Shown: positions 1 to 12,600 of the stretch, one piece after another
Layout of the letters: each line of letters opens with the position of its first letter
How positions within the stretch are numbered: position 1 is the first letter of the stretch
Assembly (NCBI GenBank): GCA_034008185.1
Contig: CM067084.1
Coordinates: forward strand, 60,774,599 to 60,838,598
Direction of reading: 5' to 3'
DNA from: Gorsachius magnificus
Lineage: Eukaryota; Chordata; Aves; Pelecaniformes; Ardeidae
DNA: 64,000 nucleotides
Program-made: the position numbers and the translations under genes
The notes under the pieces: model-generated
The model's input: only the letters and a program-made list of their open reading frames with translations
What the model was told of the DNA's origin: nothing
Database searches by the model: none

Positions 1-3000
1 TATACAACCATATAGAAGAATGTGTGCAATTTTCACTTTGAACTTTGCAACTTTCAGGATTAATTTCACTGTTTATTCTTCATTTACTTCATGTGAATGA
101 ATAAGATTACAGAGGTCAAATCCTCAGCTGATATAAATCAATGTACTCTTGTTGTCTGACTTTAGGCGTCTGTTCTTTCCCTAGTTTTACCAAGATGTTT
201 TGCTTTTTCCAAACAAAACAACATAATGGGCAACAATATTGTCATGGCTGCAGACAGTCTTGGATCTTGATTGGGTGAGGCAGCATGCACTTCATAAAGC
301 CAGCTGGCATCAGCAAGAACGCTTTCTGGTCAATGCCCTCTAAAAATAAAAAAGTATCAATCTCACCAACAGCAGACCCATATTGCAAAGTCCAGAATTA
401 AATGTAGCTCTCCCGTTTGGCTGCTTTTATTGCTGCCACTATGCCATCTGGCCAAGAAAATTATTTAGCACTGTGTCAGCTTTATGTCTGTTACTTTCAA
501 AGCACAAATATTTACATTTGAGGTTTGTCCAAAAATTCTCCTAGATAAGTGGTAGAAAAAGACGTTTCTCTTTCCAGTTCAGGACAAACAAAGCAGAAAG
601 TCTGGGCAGATGTAGGGGAAAGAAACTTTGAGCAGAACTTCCTTCCAAAAAAAACTAATTCAAGAACTTTAAAGTGAAAAAGGAATTCAATACTTCCACT
701 ACTTAAGGCAGATTTGAATAAATTTATTATAATTGATTTTGTGCTGATATCTTCATCTTAAGTAACATTGCTTTCTCAGATTGTTCCATACAGTTATAGG
801 TTAGTGGATCAAAATAGATGTAAAGCCGCACTCTGCATAACTGAATATATAGCTCTTATTCAGAACTGTGAGTGGAAGTTAGTAGGTAGTTAGATCAGTT
901 GACTAATCTATTTTTTTTATTTCATGCATTCAAAGATGAAGTTATATCTTTTTTAACCATTATGTAAAAGGCAATGTAAAATGCACAGTTTTCTAATTGT
1001 AAAATAATTAAGTGGTTTTCATGTAATTACATTTATAACAGCACTCCAGATAGAAGGAAGAAAGTTGAAAGGAAAGTAAAAGGGTGTCGAAAAGTCTGTA
1101 TTTTATTCCTGGCTCAGCACAAATGTAATATTTTGCTTTGGCAATGTCTTTCACATGTCTGCAGATTCAAACCAAGGATTACCCTTTACCTTCCTGTAAT
1201 GGTTACCCTGACCTTGTAAGTAGACTTTGCAAGTTTATGGTAGAGGCTGTTGGGCGCTCAGATGGGAAAAACTGCACAAGCTAATGTAATAGTATTTCAA
1301 ATAACTGAAGTTATTGTTGGGGGCCACAACAACCCTAAGAATCCAGAACACAGAGGATACTGCTGATTTCTGCACTTAACATTCACTATGTATCTTCTCA
1401 AAAACTGGAACAAAAGCATATGTAAATTTCTGTCCAGCAACACTACTATAAATATGCAAACATATCACTGATAAAATCGTTCCAATACTGCATGTCATTA
1501 TGAAAATTATTTTTCAATTGTTTCCAAAGTATAAGCCTCTGCAAATAAATACGGCAAAGATAACGGAGGATGAGGGGCATATTACTAGGACATCACAAAC
1601 ATTGACTGTCCAACTTTCAAGAATACATTTCTGAGGCTACTGTGTCTCAGTGGAATTTGTAATCGATATATGTGCTCTCAAAAGAGCTCAACTTCACTGA
1701 ACTATGAAAACAGCTAAAATAAGAGTTTCTGTAGCTGCACAATTATGCTAATATTTCAAATTCTAATTTTAAGCTCAAGCCTGAGTTCATAGATATTCTT
1801 TGGCACTGTCCTTTAACCTCATCATCTAAATTTGGCCTGATAAGCATCTAATAACATGGCACAAGTAGATATTTTATGACACATATACAAAAATACTTGT
1901 TAAGCCACAGGGAATGAAAACAAGGCTTAAAGTGTTGAAAGACTATCCTATTTTTTAAATTTGTTAAAGCCCAAGAAAACTCTGTAAGAGATTTTCTTTA
2001 TGTTCACTTACTTTTCTATCCCATGTGCATACAAGGAGAAATTATCTTTTTAGGTATGCAAATACCTGAAATCTTTCCTATATAGATAAAAATGCTTATG
2101 TTTTTCCAGTAAACATATATTTTCCTGAAACATTTTAAAATATACTTGTATCTAAGAACTTATTTTTCAATAACACTAAGACATTTAAATACATTGAAGC
2201 TGAGCTGCAAGTGGTTTTCTGCATGTGGTTTGACACCAAAAGTGTCATTTCAGGGTGTCACAACACATGGCAAAGATATTTCAGGGCTAATAATTTATTT
2301 TTTTTGTAAAAAATTAAGGAAGGGATTTTGAAGGAATTTAAAGCATTAATTTAATTAAAAAATAAAATATAATTTATTTTTTCTTTCAGAATTTAGTTGG
2401 ATTTCAAGCTGAATTGAGCAATAAATGGTTTTAATACTTGTTTATGAAATAGAAATGTTTTCCAAAACTGTTTTATTAATTCCATTTTTCCTCCCACAAA
2501 TTTTCATTTTGGTAAGAAAAAAGTATATTTTCAGATAAATCTAATGGGGGGAAGGGGATTCCACTCATCATAAGTGGAAAAATCCTACAGGTTGTATCAG
2601 AACTATCATATTTCAGTGATTCCTGCACACAAGTCACATACAAACAGATATAATGCACTGAGATCTTCTAGATAGAAAAGCCCTCTCTACTGAATCTTAC
2701 TGAGACAATCATTCACACAAATTTATTTAAAATATACACATATAGCCTTTATGGAATTTCATAAATGTGCACACACAGAGAGAGCCTGGGCATAAGTGTA
2801 TTTACACAAAGAATCATTTGTGCAATCCCTTTTCTCACATTTATTGTTCTCGTGCTTCTTCTCTCCTTTCTTTTATATGAAACCTTCTCTGTATGTCTGA
2901 CATGCTGGTCTTTGGGTCAGCTGATAGGACAGCGCTAGAGGTTACAAAAGCTGTAATCCAGCTGGTGCCCCACTCCCTATTGACTCCCAGATGAACATAT

Positions 3001-3116
3001 CTGTCAGAGAGAATCTAAGATTAGTTTGTAGCTTAATATTAAGGACAAAAATATTAAAAGGTTTGAATTCCTTTAGCTTTTATGTGCTTTTGCTACCTCC
3101 AGTCTGTGTTGTAAAT
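1..3116. other. Gene-free AT-rich unique sequence
   Basis: I find no recognisable gene, RNA or repeat here. Open frames are short and on both strands. A splice-acceptor-like site near 164 is followed by an open frame ending at a GTGAGG near 275, but the translation is not convincing. A strong acceptor-like pyrimidine tract ends near 2389, but its frames close without a donor. Purine-rich tracts occur around 1050-1085. The stretch looks like ordinary avian intergenic or intronic DNA. Confidence 0.6.
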
Positions 3117-3277
3117 AATCACAGAATCACAGAATGTTTGGGGTTGGAAAGGACCTCTGAAGGTCATCTTGTCCAATCCTCTTGCTCAAGTGGATCACCT
3201 AGAGCCAGTTTTCCAGTACCATGTCCTTTCAATGGTGGCTTTTCAATACCTCCAAGGATGGAGACTCCACAGTTTTT
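3117..3277 (-). mobile_element. CR1 LINE 3'-end fragment (antisense)
   Basis: On the plus strand this opens with the complement of a CR1 3' end: an AATCACAGAATCACAGAATG run, then 'GGGTTGGAAAGGACCTCTGA'. It continues through the usual 3'-UTR and ORF2-tail text ('CCTCCAAGGATGGAGACTCCACA' type) and stops abruptly. It is a 5'-truncated copy on the minus strand, about 160 bp long. CR1 is the main LINE of birds and normally leaves short 5'-truncated copies. The long open frame over this region (2991-3359, +) is antisense to the element and is not a gene. A second CR1 begins directly after it. Confidence 0.9.
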
Positions 3278-3549
3278 CACAGAATCAGACAGAATCAAAG
3301 AATGGCAAGGGAGGTGGGAAGGGACCTTGGGAGATCACCTAGTCCAAACCATCTGCTAAAGCAGGTTCACCTAGAGCAGGCTGCACACGACATCATCCAG
3401 GCAGGTTTTGAGTATCTCCAAAGGAGACTCCACAACCCCCCTGGGCAACCCATCCCAGTGCTCAGTCGCTCTCATAGTAAGAGTGTTTCCTGATGTTCAG
3501 ACAGACCCTCCTGTGTTTCAGTTTTTGTCCATTGCCTTTTGTCCTGTCA
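3278..3549 (-). mobile_element. CR1 LINE 3' segment (antisense), part of an inverted pair
   Basis: A second CR1 3' end starts here on the minus strand, with AGAATCAGACAGAATCAAAGAATGG followed by 'GGGACCTTGGGAGATCACCT'. It runs through the tail of the element to the complement of 'GACAGGACAAAAGGC', a landmark in the CR1 ORF2 tail. It is about 270 bp long and differs enough from the copy at 3117-3277 to be a separate insertion. At 3549/3550 it meets a CR1 piece in the opposite orientation, which in the CR1 consensus lies just upstream of the point where this segment ends. Confidence 0.9.
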
Positions 3550-3685
3550 AGTATCCTACTATCCTGGAACACAGGAGGAGGAGTGGTGCCATCAGGTCAA
3601 GGGAGGTTATCCTTCCCCTCTACTCCACACTGGTGAGGCCACACCTGCAGTGCTGTGTCCAGTTCTGGACTCTCCAGTACAAGTA
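3550..3685 (+). mobile_element. CR1 LINE internal ORF2 fragment (sense), inverted relative to its neighbour
   Basis: This plus-strand piece translates into the C-terminal part of the CR1 ORF2 reverse transcriptase. The recognisable peptide is [20 protein letters not shown], followed by VQFW and ending near LQYK. It has no CR1 3' end: it stops at CAGTACAAG, well short of the usual tail. That is unusual, because CR1 copies normally lose the 5' end. Its consensus position immediately upstream of the neighbouring antisense segment suggests that both are parts of one 5'-inverted insertion. The first bases (3550-3560) are less certain. It is a dead fragment, not a gene. Confidence 0.85.
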
Positions 3686-6600
3686 GCATAAAAGACAAAA
3701 ACATAAAAAGAAAAGAACAGCATGAAAAGAGTAAATCAGATGTCTGACTACCCATATATATATTTCTTGCCAAATAGTATTTTGTTGATAAAACAACTTA
3801 TGGACTATGTGTATTTTGGACTGAGGCAAATCTCTTATGAGATTTAGCAGAAAATACTAAGCAATATTAAACACGCAAGTATACTGACATAAAAAGTGCT
3901 TAATATGAACAAGCTCAGATTTTTCCTAGGAACAATGCAATGACACAGTATGTTTTTACTTCAGAAGGTCAGAGAACTTCAGAAATACCCATTATTTTAA
4001 CTATATAGCATTATTTATAAATAAATCATTACAGATTACTTCATCAAGGAATAAACACAGGCTGGGAAAAGTAAAGTCATTTCCCCAGGTATAGTGTTCA
4101 CATTTTTCTCTCTGGAAAATCTGGGTACATTTGACCTATTACATATAAGTGTGCATAGGTCATTGAGGTATGATAAGTCTCATAATTAATGGACATACGG
4201 AATTTTTTCAAGTGTGAAGAATGACCTACTGTGTAATAATTCACACCAGTACAGAATAATTTAATTCACTATATATGTGATATGCAATGTTTAATGTTGA
4301 TCTATCCAGTAAGTCAAGATGCTAGGAAACTAGGTTAGAGCCATTGCTGATCAAATGGACAAATTATTCTTTTTTCATGCTCATTTCACACTTTAGATAA
4401 AATAAGAAGTCAATAACAGTGGAGAGAACTTTCAGGAATGTAAAAGCCCTTGCTATGATTACTGTTATTAAGATATGTGTTTATGAGGTCACATAATACC
4501 TGAATACAATTCACATAATGAAAATTATACTGGACTCTTTTATAATTACACTCCTTCAACTTCATCTTCTTTACCCTGCACATTTAACTAAAAAACAGAT
4601 TCAGAGGGATAACCAGTCATGATACACATTGGTAAGGGAATTACAATACCAAATGGGTACCAAAAGCTCAGTTTCAGCTCAAACTGTCAAGAACACATTG
4701 CAGAATTACCAGTTGATTGCTAAGAACATGACTCCTATGGCATCTATGAATTTATCTCTGGAAAATAATAACTAAACTGGCATAGCTAATTCCAAAGTTC
4801 ATGACAATACTACAGGAAAATTGTTTCTAATATAATGCTTAGGGTTCCCAATTCATAATGCTAAACCTGGAAATTAACCTTCATCCCCTGCGAACTACAG
4901 AGAACATACATAATCCAAAATACAAAGATGAGAAACCACATTCTGCAACTAAATGCAAGCAGCAACATTCTATGCCAGCTGGTGCCCAAGGGAGGGCTCT
5001 CATGGTCAGCCCAGTACAATTCATTTCAATAGTTCAGACAAGATGTAATGAACAAATGGAAGCAAACTCTGAAGAGTTCTAATCTGAAGGATCAGTAATA
5101 AAAAAAATCAAGTTTTAATGACAGTTAAGGGTTTTTTTTCCACTATTGCTTCTATGGATTTTAGACAGAAAGAAATGTAGCAAGTTCCTAAGACAGTCAA
5201 CTAGTTAAACAGATTTATCTAAGTCTGGATGGATGTAAGATTCCTCTGATGGGATAGTTAGAATGGAACATAACTTGTAAAATTAAAAATCTGCCTGAAG
5301 CCTCTAGGAATGTTCATGCAGAGCACTGAAGCAAAGACCCATGTGTTAATGGGTTTGTTTATACTTATCATATTATTTGGCTTGCTAATGAATCTTTAAT
5401 GCATATACCAAATTCAAGATATTTATACAGTGTTGCCAATGACACGATAAATGGAGGTATTTCAGTAAGTAGTTGATCCTGCTTACAACAGTTATGTGAT
5501 GCATTTTGTAATATTTAAGATTTCTTTCATATACACATATTTCCAAGTCACCTTATCAGAACAGGAGAAACATGCAGCTCAGAATATTAGTCTAAATATG
5601 AATTGCTAACTAAGACTGATGAACTCTATAGCTATTTTATTGTTTTATACTAATCTCTATTTTGGATGCTCCTAAACTGATATTTCACAATCAAACCCAG
5701 ATTTTAGACTTCTTTCTACTTAAGAAAAACTACACTTGACAAGGAAACAGCAGTTTCAATCACTTTCAGACTTGAAAAAAGGGTAAGAAAGTGCTGTGGT
5801 GACAGAAAATTGGTATTATGGGCACATACGTTAACAACACAGATTGCCATGTTTGCTGTCAACATGCTGAAAAATACTACAATGACATCCAGTCAGAGCA
5901 GAAAGATTTGTAGGAACTAAGCTCGGGAAACATGTTATCATTCCAATGCTTTTCGTAATCCTGGAATATAGACTCATAAGTCACTCGTATACATCCAGAC
6001 ATTTTGTCAACTGAAGTTGTTACCTGTTTACTCAGCAATAGCAGGATCATGGATAGTTTCCTCTTAAAGTTTACGTCCAATATTTTTACTGTCCAGTGTT
6101 TCAGCATAAAGACAAGTCTTGGACATAGCTCTTTTGCAGTAAATAAGCACCTGCACTTCAAAGATATCAAGATATTTGTCAATACTTCACTTTTCTGAAC
6201 AACAAGTTATAATTTTAGACTATGCTATGACATTGTAATTTACAAGTAATTCAGAATACGAATGAATACCAGTAAGCTCTATTTGTTATTTGCAAGTAAC
6301 CATACGAAGCAAGCAAAAGCACAAGATGTATGAATCTTCAGAGCAGCAGAGGATGTTTTAATTCACTTTAATTCATATACCATAACAAGGGTATCACAGT
6401 GCATTGCTCTCTCCAGGCCAGTTGATAAATAGTCAAGCTTTAGCTCTGACTGCGGTCTTTCACAGATGGTCAATAACATCTTTTTTCCTGTTCAGTTAGT
6501 GGCATCACTAGTTAAGATAAATATCAAAAATTATCCCTTTGTGATCCTAGATTAAGATCATTGACAGAAATGGGACACAGAGACAGTTTCAGAAAGGGAT

Positions 6601-9598
6601 TCTGATATTCAGTGCAATTTAAATCAGAGGGTGACTTCACAGAAGTTATGATGCTGTTACAAGGGCACAAGTGAGGTCAAAATCAGTCTTCTAAATTGCA
6701 GAGAATCTCTACTTTATTTGACCTCGTATATCTACCAAGAACAATCTTCCTAACATGTTCTGTTCTGTGTAAACATGGCAATGCTAGACTGAAAGGGTAG
6801 TTACAAGGATTCTTTTTTCTTTAAGCAGCTCTCGGGAGTGCCACAGGAGTGTTAGGAGCTGTAGAGCTAGTTCTTCCCAAAGGTTTCAGAGAAGAATCTA
6901 GAGTGCAGAAGAGATGGATCAGGTTCCATACATATTGTCAGGGAAGGAGTAATGACTAAAGGAGGCTGATTTCCTCTGTAGGCTATAAATGACAAGCACA
7001 TTTTAACCAATAGTGAATTAGACTCACACCTCACAAGAGATTAAATATGAGCATATTTCTAGGTGCTACAAAGACTTTGAATAATCACAGAGGGCTAATA
7101 AAATTACAATGTCTTAGCACAGGTCATACTCAGCTTAATAGCTAATAATTAATAATTAAATAAAATAATAATACAATCTTTACTTTCTTGTTTATACAGA
7201 AATAGGTTTATGATCAAAAGAAACTTGTTCTGCCTGCCAACCTACATGTGTTCAAGCCTCTCTAGCTGTTTTTCAGGTAGAGGGATTTATTTGGGTTTGA
7301 CATATATACCATCAGCTCTGCTTCCTAATATAACTATAAATGAAGTTTTAAAAAGGGGAGAAAAAAGCCCAAGTGAGCAACTGAATTTTAAATTCCTAAA
7401 ATACATTTGCAGTAGCAAGCTGGTACATTATTTGCTCTTTCCAGATCGTTCTCTCTTCAAGCCATTGTAAATTAGAAGTAAACCCTTGGCAGCAATATGC
7501 CTTGAGTCTGCACTAACCTATTCTCCAACATTTGAGACAGAAATAGGAACACTTAAATTTGAAGTGAGTGAGCACAGAAACAGGTGTCTGCTGGGGATGA
7601 TGGGTCTCTAGTAAGTGAGCAAGTGAGTGCCTCCTAGGGGTTTATGGGGCATGGTTAATTATTAACCTCAGCTACTGCAATTCTCTGCTATTTAGAATGC
7701 ATGTTTTAAAATTCACAAGGTCAGAAGACATCCATATGTAGGTGGGTGTCTGAGTGGGCTCCCAAGGGGAGGGGAAGATAAACAGTGCTGAGAAATACAG
7801 GCATTTACTGAGGTATTCAGTGCTAGTCCTTAAGAAAAACTACTTTACCTTCAAAGATAAGTAGTACTGGAGGAGATGCATTTAAAAACATTTAATGCAA
7901 AGAGTAGTCAATCATTTTTCTCCAGAAATTATCTTTTTGTTGTTGTTGTTTTTGAGAAGAGTGAGTAAGAACAACACTAAGTTATTTGTTTCTATCTGCT
8001 GCAATTTTACAGTTTTTTTCCTGCGGGATTTTTCATACTCAGTTCTATTTCCTTCTTCATGCACATTTTATGGTAACATTGATTTCTTGTACTATTCTGT
8101 GGGGAAATTAGCATGCACATTCTTTCCCAAAGCTGCAATAGGACATTTGTGGGTAAAGCAGCATCAAAAATATAACTGAAATAGTAGCACCAGGGCCGCA
8201 CACAAGGTGCAAAGAGAAGAGCAAGAGGGAGTCTTGGCATCCTTAGAGCTATAGGTCTCAAACCAGCCCAGAAGGCCTACAAAAGACCTGAAAATCTTTT
8301 ATGAAGTTGAATTATGAAAGTAATTAATTTTTTACAGCATTCATTACAATCATTAAAAAGACAAGTTACAAATCTAGAAGTTGTTACAGTAAATATTTTG
8401 CAAATTGTTATAAGTGTTTGACACTGAAGTATTGTTTCTAGTCTCACTGTCTTATTTCAATGTAATAGTGCAAGACCTCTGTAACGTGTTGACCCAATCC
8501 TAAGTGTAGCAGAGATTTGCATTGATTTGCATGCCATGTTTTCCTTTCAGAATAAATTTTCCATGGAAAACTCTACCATGCTTTTTTCTCAATTCTATTA
8601 AAGCATGCTGTTTAAATAAATCAGCTGGCTTGGATGCTTCTTATTCTATTTATAATATTAAAATTAAAACAACTATTTCAATAGTAGCAATAATAATAAA
8701 TATTTTGTTTCCCCGAGAAAAATGTGAATATTAGCACACTTCTGCAAACTATCTTAAATTTGACAAATGATGTTTCTAATAGAAAAGTGTTCCATGTGGA
8801 AACTTCTGGAAACACTCGAGATAATTTCTTTTTCATGTTACAAGTACGCTACCTGGCCACCGAAAGTAATTTTATTTTATTTATTACTACAAAAGAATCT
8901 AGCAGACCCACCCATGCACCTTGTACTTCCACACAGTCTTACAGAAAACACAAATAGTGGGCAGGTGAGAACAGGAACACTGTCCATAGCCATCTCTATC
9001 TAAAGACCTTCATTACTTGCTCATCCAAAGACCACAGCAGGATTCTTAAGAGGATTAATAATGTGATTCATATTGACAGCATGTGCTATCATAGAAACAA
9101 CTGTTAATTATAAAGCAAATTATTCTGTGTTTTAAATGCACGTCAGATCGAGTATTTGTCTGAGCTGAACACTGTAGGTGAGCAGAAATGCGTACCCATT
9201 TGGGATGAACTCAGAATTCTTCAGGAAAACAGCAGGTGTAATACATTCTCCTGTACATGATACTGAACCCAGAAACTGAGTCTAAGCCTTAGTATTTGTT
9301 AAGGGCTACTGAATTATATTGGCAGATTTCTGACATATGCAGTTGTGGTCATCTGAACTCCGGTGAAGCAAGCTAGATATGTAGGAGCTAGCTGACATGC
9401 ACCAGCCAGCTGACAACCCAGAATTGTACGTTACATGATCAATGTTGTCATTCTTTGATGTGAAATTTTTAGATAATTTTGTATATATAAAGCTTTAGAA
9501 AGAAAAATCATAATGCCTGAGTCCTCAGCATAAAATAAAGCACAGACCTGGACTTCTGTGACTAATTTTCTTTCTTCTAATATCATGTGATATTTAGC
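3686..9598. other. Gene-free AT-rich unique sequence
   Basis: I recognise no gene or repeat family in this stretch. It contains an AT-only low-complexity patch around 7138-7176, a short GTT run near 7937 and many small open frames of chance length. One minus-strand open frame (about 5877-6200) overlaps a candidate exon listed separately. No promoter, CpG cluster or RNA gene is visible. Confidence 0.55.
6024..6194 (-). other. Candidate internal exon or chance open frame (minus strand)
   Basis: Read on the minus strand, a pyrimidine-leaning tract ending TTGTTGTTCAG precedes 171 bases open in frame 0. They end at CAG followed by GTAACA, a good donor context. The 57 codons begin KSEVLTNILISLKCRCLF and end MILLLLSKQ. 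The same frame stays open past the donor for about 48 more codons, to a TAG near 5877, including the stretch YESIFQDYEKHWNDNMFPEL. I recognise no family. Against it, the plus strand is also open across 6004-6198, no partner exons are evident, and frames of this length are expected by chance in AT-rich DNA. Confidence 0.15.
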
Positions 9599-9622
9599 AA
9601 AAAAAAAAAAAAAAAAAAAAAA
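9599..9622 (+). repeat. Poly(A) tract, 24 A
   Basis: An uninterrupted run of 24 A is followed by GAATAAAAAAGG. An AATAAA lies about 65 bases upstream (near 9534), farther than a normal poly(A) signal would sit from its tail. No coding remnant or flanking target duplication is visible, so a retrocopy tail is only a weak possibility. A simple homopolymer microsatellite is the plain reading. Confidence 0.9.
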
Positions 9623-12600
9623 GAATAAAAAAGGACAGGTAAATCAATTGTTTCAAATGGAATTATAAAACCATGTTATGGATAAAATCTAGTTTCAGCA
9701 TCATGCTGTCCTGGCAAAATATCATACAAGTAAAATTTAGTCTTGAATGTCTCAAGGTCCTTTATTTTTTTGCTTGAAGTCATTTAAAAATGAGAAGAAT
9801 GGAATGTTTTGAGAAAGATCAAAATGCTCTTTCATGCATCCTGGGAAAACTGTTTATCAAAAGTATGTGGTCTGACCAGCATGTAAAACTGAAATAGCAA
9901 TTTAAGAAATATCAATACCATCACAAAGAGAATAAACAGTATAAAATTGCACCAACAGGTGACAAGCTGGAACTGCTTTGTGATAAACTTCAACTGAACT
10001 AATGAGATATTGACCTGTTTGAAATGCAGGATGAAATAAAATATTTAAGTATCAGGGCCTATCTATGCAGACTGCCTAGATTTCAGAAGTAATCAAGAAC
10101 CTCTTCCACTTGAAGATTCGTAAGAGAATCCAAGGAATTACATTCTCTGTTCCTAGTGTTTCAATATTCATGCAATCAGGTACTATCATGAGTCTTAATG
10201 GTTGCAAGCAGGATCAGGTCATGAACAAATATCAAAAGTTGGTCTTTGAGATAAATTTCATTGGTCACTATGCCCATAAAGACTATGTTTCTTCTTTCTT
10301 TAAACCATGATCATTACATCAAAATCAGAAGAAACAAGAGTGCACGATCTTATTCTCCTGTGGGGATAAAACATCCAGACTGACTTCATTCTTCCCTAGA
10401 ATAAAGGATCTGAAATCCAGATTTACCAGTTTTATTGATTCCTCGGGGTGGGGGAAGACTATCAGTATTATCTCACTCCAGTGACATCAGTTCTAGAAAT
10501 TGTAGGTTACATTTCAATGGGGAACAAAATTTTTCACTGTGCTGCACTAGAACACAGTAATAGTTTTTTTTTGGTTGACATTTCTATTGTTACCATTGGT
10601 TATGGGACTCCAGTTCTACATCAATGATATAAATACTAATGAGGAAGCTTGATCTTCCCCTGCTTAACACAGAGAATACAAATACAAAGAGGATAAGTAT
10701 GGTAAGTATCCTCTGTAGGATCAATAGGGAAAAAGTGACATGCTGAATGCATATCACTCTAAATCTGGCTAGTCAGCTATTGTGATTTATTCCTATGCTG
10801 ACTCAGTACTTCAGAATGAAATACTGCAGTCCCTCTCACTCCTCTAGTGCTTGCCAAATCCCATTAGGAAATGTTTAGTAATTAAGGTTAAATAACACCA
10901 TGCTACTCACTATACCCAGAAGGTACTCCAGAATGTCTCTGAAGTCAACTAGAAAGGAAATCTCTCAGTCCAATGCCAGAAAAGATGCTTAATATCTGGG
11001 AGGGGTAAGAGCTGGGCTGATCCCTATAGGAAAGTGAGCCAGGGTGGTTATGACGCAAGCCAGGCAATGACTGCACCAAGAGGGAGCAGCCCCACTGCAT
11101 TTCAGCTGGGCAAGCAGAGCAGGGTGGTGACACCAATCAATCCCATCAACAGCCTAGTGAGCATCAGGCTAAAGCAAGGTAACAAATCAGGTTCAAGGTC
11201 AACCCAGGAAATCCAAACAATTCAGGAACAGCCAGGTCTGAGCTGAAATGGAGCTCTTGGGCCCATGCTTTGTTTCAGGTCAATTAAAGCATGCTGTTCT
11301 AGTGCCTAGGATTTAGTATTGCTGATGACTTTGCCCCTCTTACTGCATAAAACCTTTTTTTTCACAGATCTGATGTGAAACAACAATCACCTGTGCAAAT
11401 TTTGAAACAGATGTCCTTCAAACGTTCATGTCCTGAGAAAAAAACAACTTACAAGCTATATATTAGGAGATATATCTTTCCCAAATATAAAGGCTCTAGC
11501 TAGAAAGGCTTTTTTTTTTTCAATGAAAAAAAACCCCAACCTACTTTTATATCTGCCACAATACTTCATCTGAAATAGCAAGCAATAAAAGAATGGCTGC
11601 ACAGGCAGAGCACAGAAGGTCTTCTGCTGTCTTGAAGTACAGTGAAAGGTAGCAGACTGGACACCCTTTAGCTTTACTCTGACTGGCATGGGCAGCAACA
11701 GGTAACAGAGAAAGGGTGATCCCATGAGTGCTCTCAAAAAGTAGCCTGAAGACTCTCAAGCATTATGCACAGCCCCAGTAAACACCACTATTTAAAAAAA
11801 TCACCATCTACCACGAGTTGAATGTTCACTTACAAGATGTTCTGTACAGACATACTTAAAGGAGAGTAAGGTTTGTGGGTGCTTTGTTTTTCTTAACTAC
11901 TTGCGGAACAATTTCAGTTACAGTCTTCTCAGTATCTTGGCACCTGTATATGGAACTGCCTAGCAGGGTGTCTGAAAACATTTGGCTTTACCCTGTGACT
12001 CATCATGCTCTTTAGGTGCCTGTTTATTAATCAACAATCACACACCCTGCTGCGTGTTATCATTTTCAAGGAAGCAAAAAAACCATTAGCATTCAGTGTT
12101 TCTTGTTTTGTATCTCGCATCCAAGTCAGAATTAACCAACACACCTGAGATTTAATTACACTAAGCACCAACCTATTTCACTCTCATGCCGTTTGGCCTT
12201 TCCCTGCAGTTCTAGGTGCTCAGGGACAGGTCTGAAAGAATTTCTACAAGTACTTTGGCAATATTGTTTATATGTTCATATTCACATTTTTAAGTTCAAA
12301 TAGCAAATGGCCTATTTTCTTCTGGAAAGATCTCTGTGATTAAAGTACTGGAGAAAATAAAAAAGGAAGATTATTGCTTTAAAAAAGTATTCATTCCAGA
12401 TACATTTCTAAATTACACGTACACACACACGCACTCACTTTCCACTATAATTGTGGAATGTAAATAACATTAAAACAAGATCAAAGCCTGATCTCCTTTT
12501 TTTAAAGGCTTACTTTTAAAAAAAAAATAATTAACCTTTGTGGATACAATGCTGACTTTACGAAGTCAGTCAGAACAGTTTCTCTACTTACTTTAATGGA

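Noticed and set aside
165..275. Possible exon after a TTTAG acceptor, open to GTGAGG
   Set aside because: The translation is Cys/Phe-rich and not protein-like, the acceptor is only fair, and this layout is expected by chance several times in 64 kb.
2991..3493. Long plus-strand open frames (122 and 90 codons)
   Set aside because: They lie across antisense CR1 sequence and are by-products of the element, not genes.
3408..3686. Plus-strand frame containing reverse-transcriptase-like text
   Set aside because: Only its last part is CR1 ORF2 in sense. The first part is antisense CR1, so it is a chimeric frame inside a dead element.
9534..9622. AATAAA followed by a 24-A tract, as in a processed pseudogene
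   Set aside because: The spacing is too long, no coding remnant is visible upstream and no target duplication was found.
11364..11500. Open frame of about 44 codons after a strong TTTCACAG acceptor
   Set aside because: No convincing donor, no recognisable peptide, and the length is within chance.
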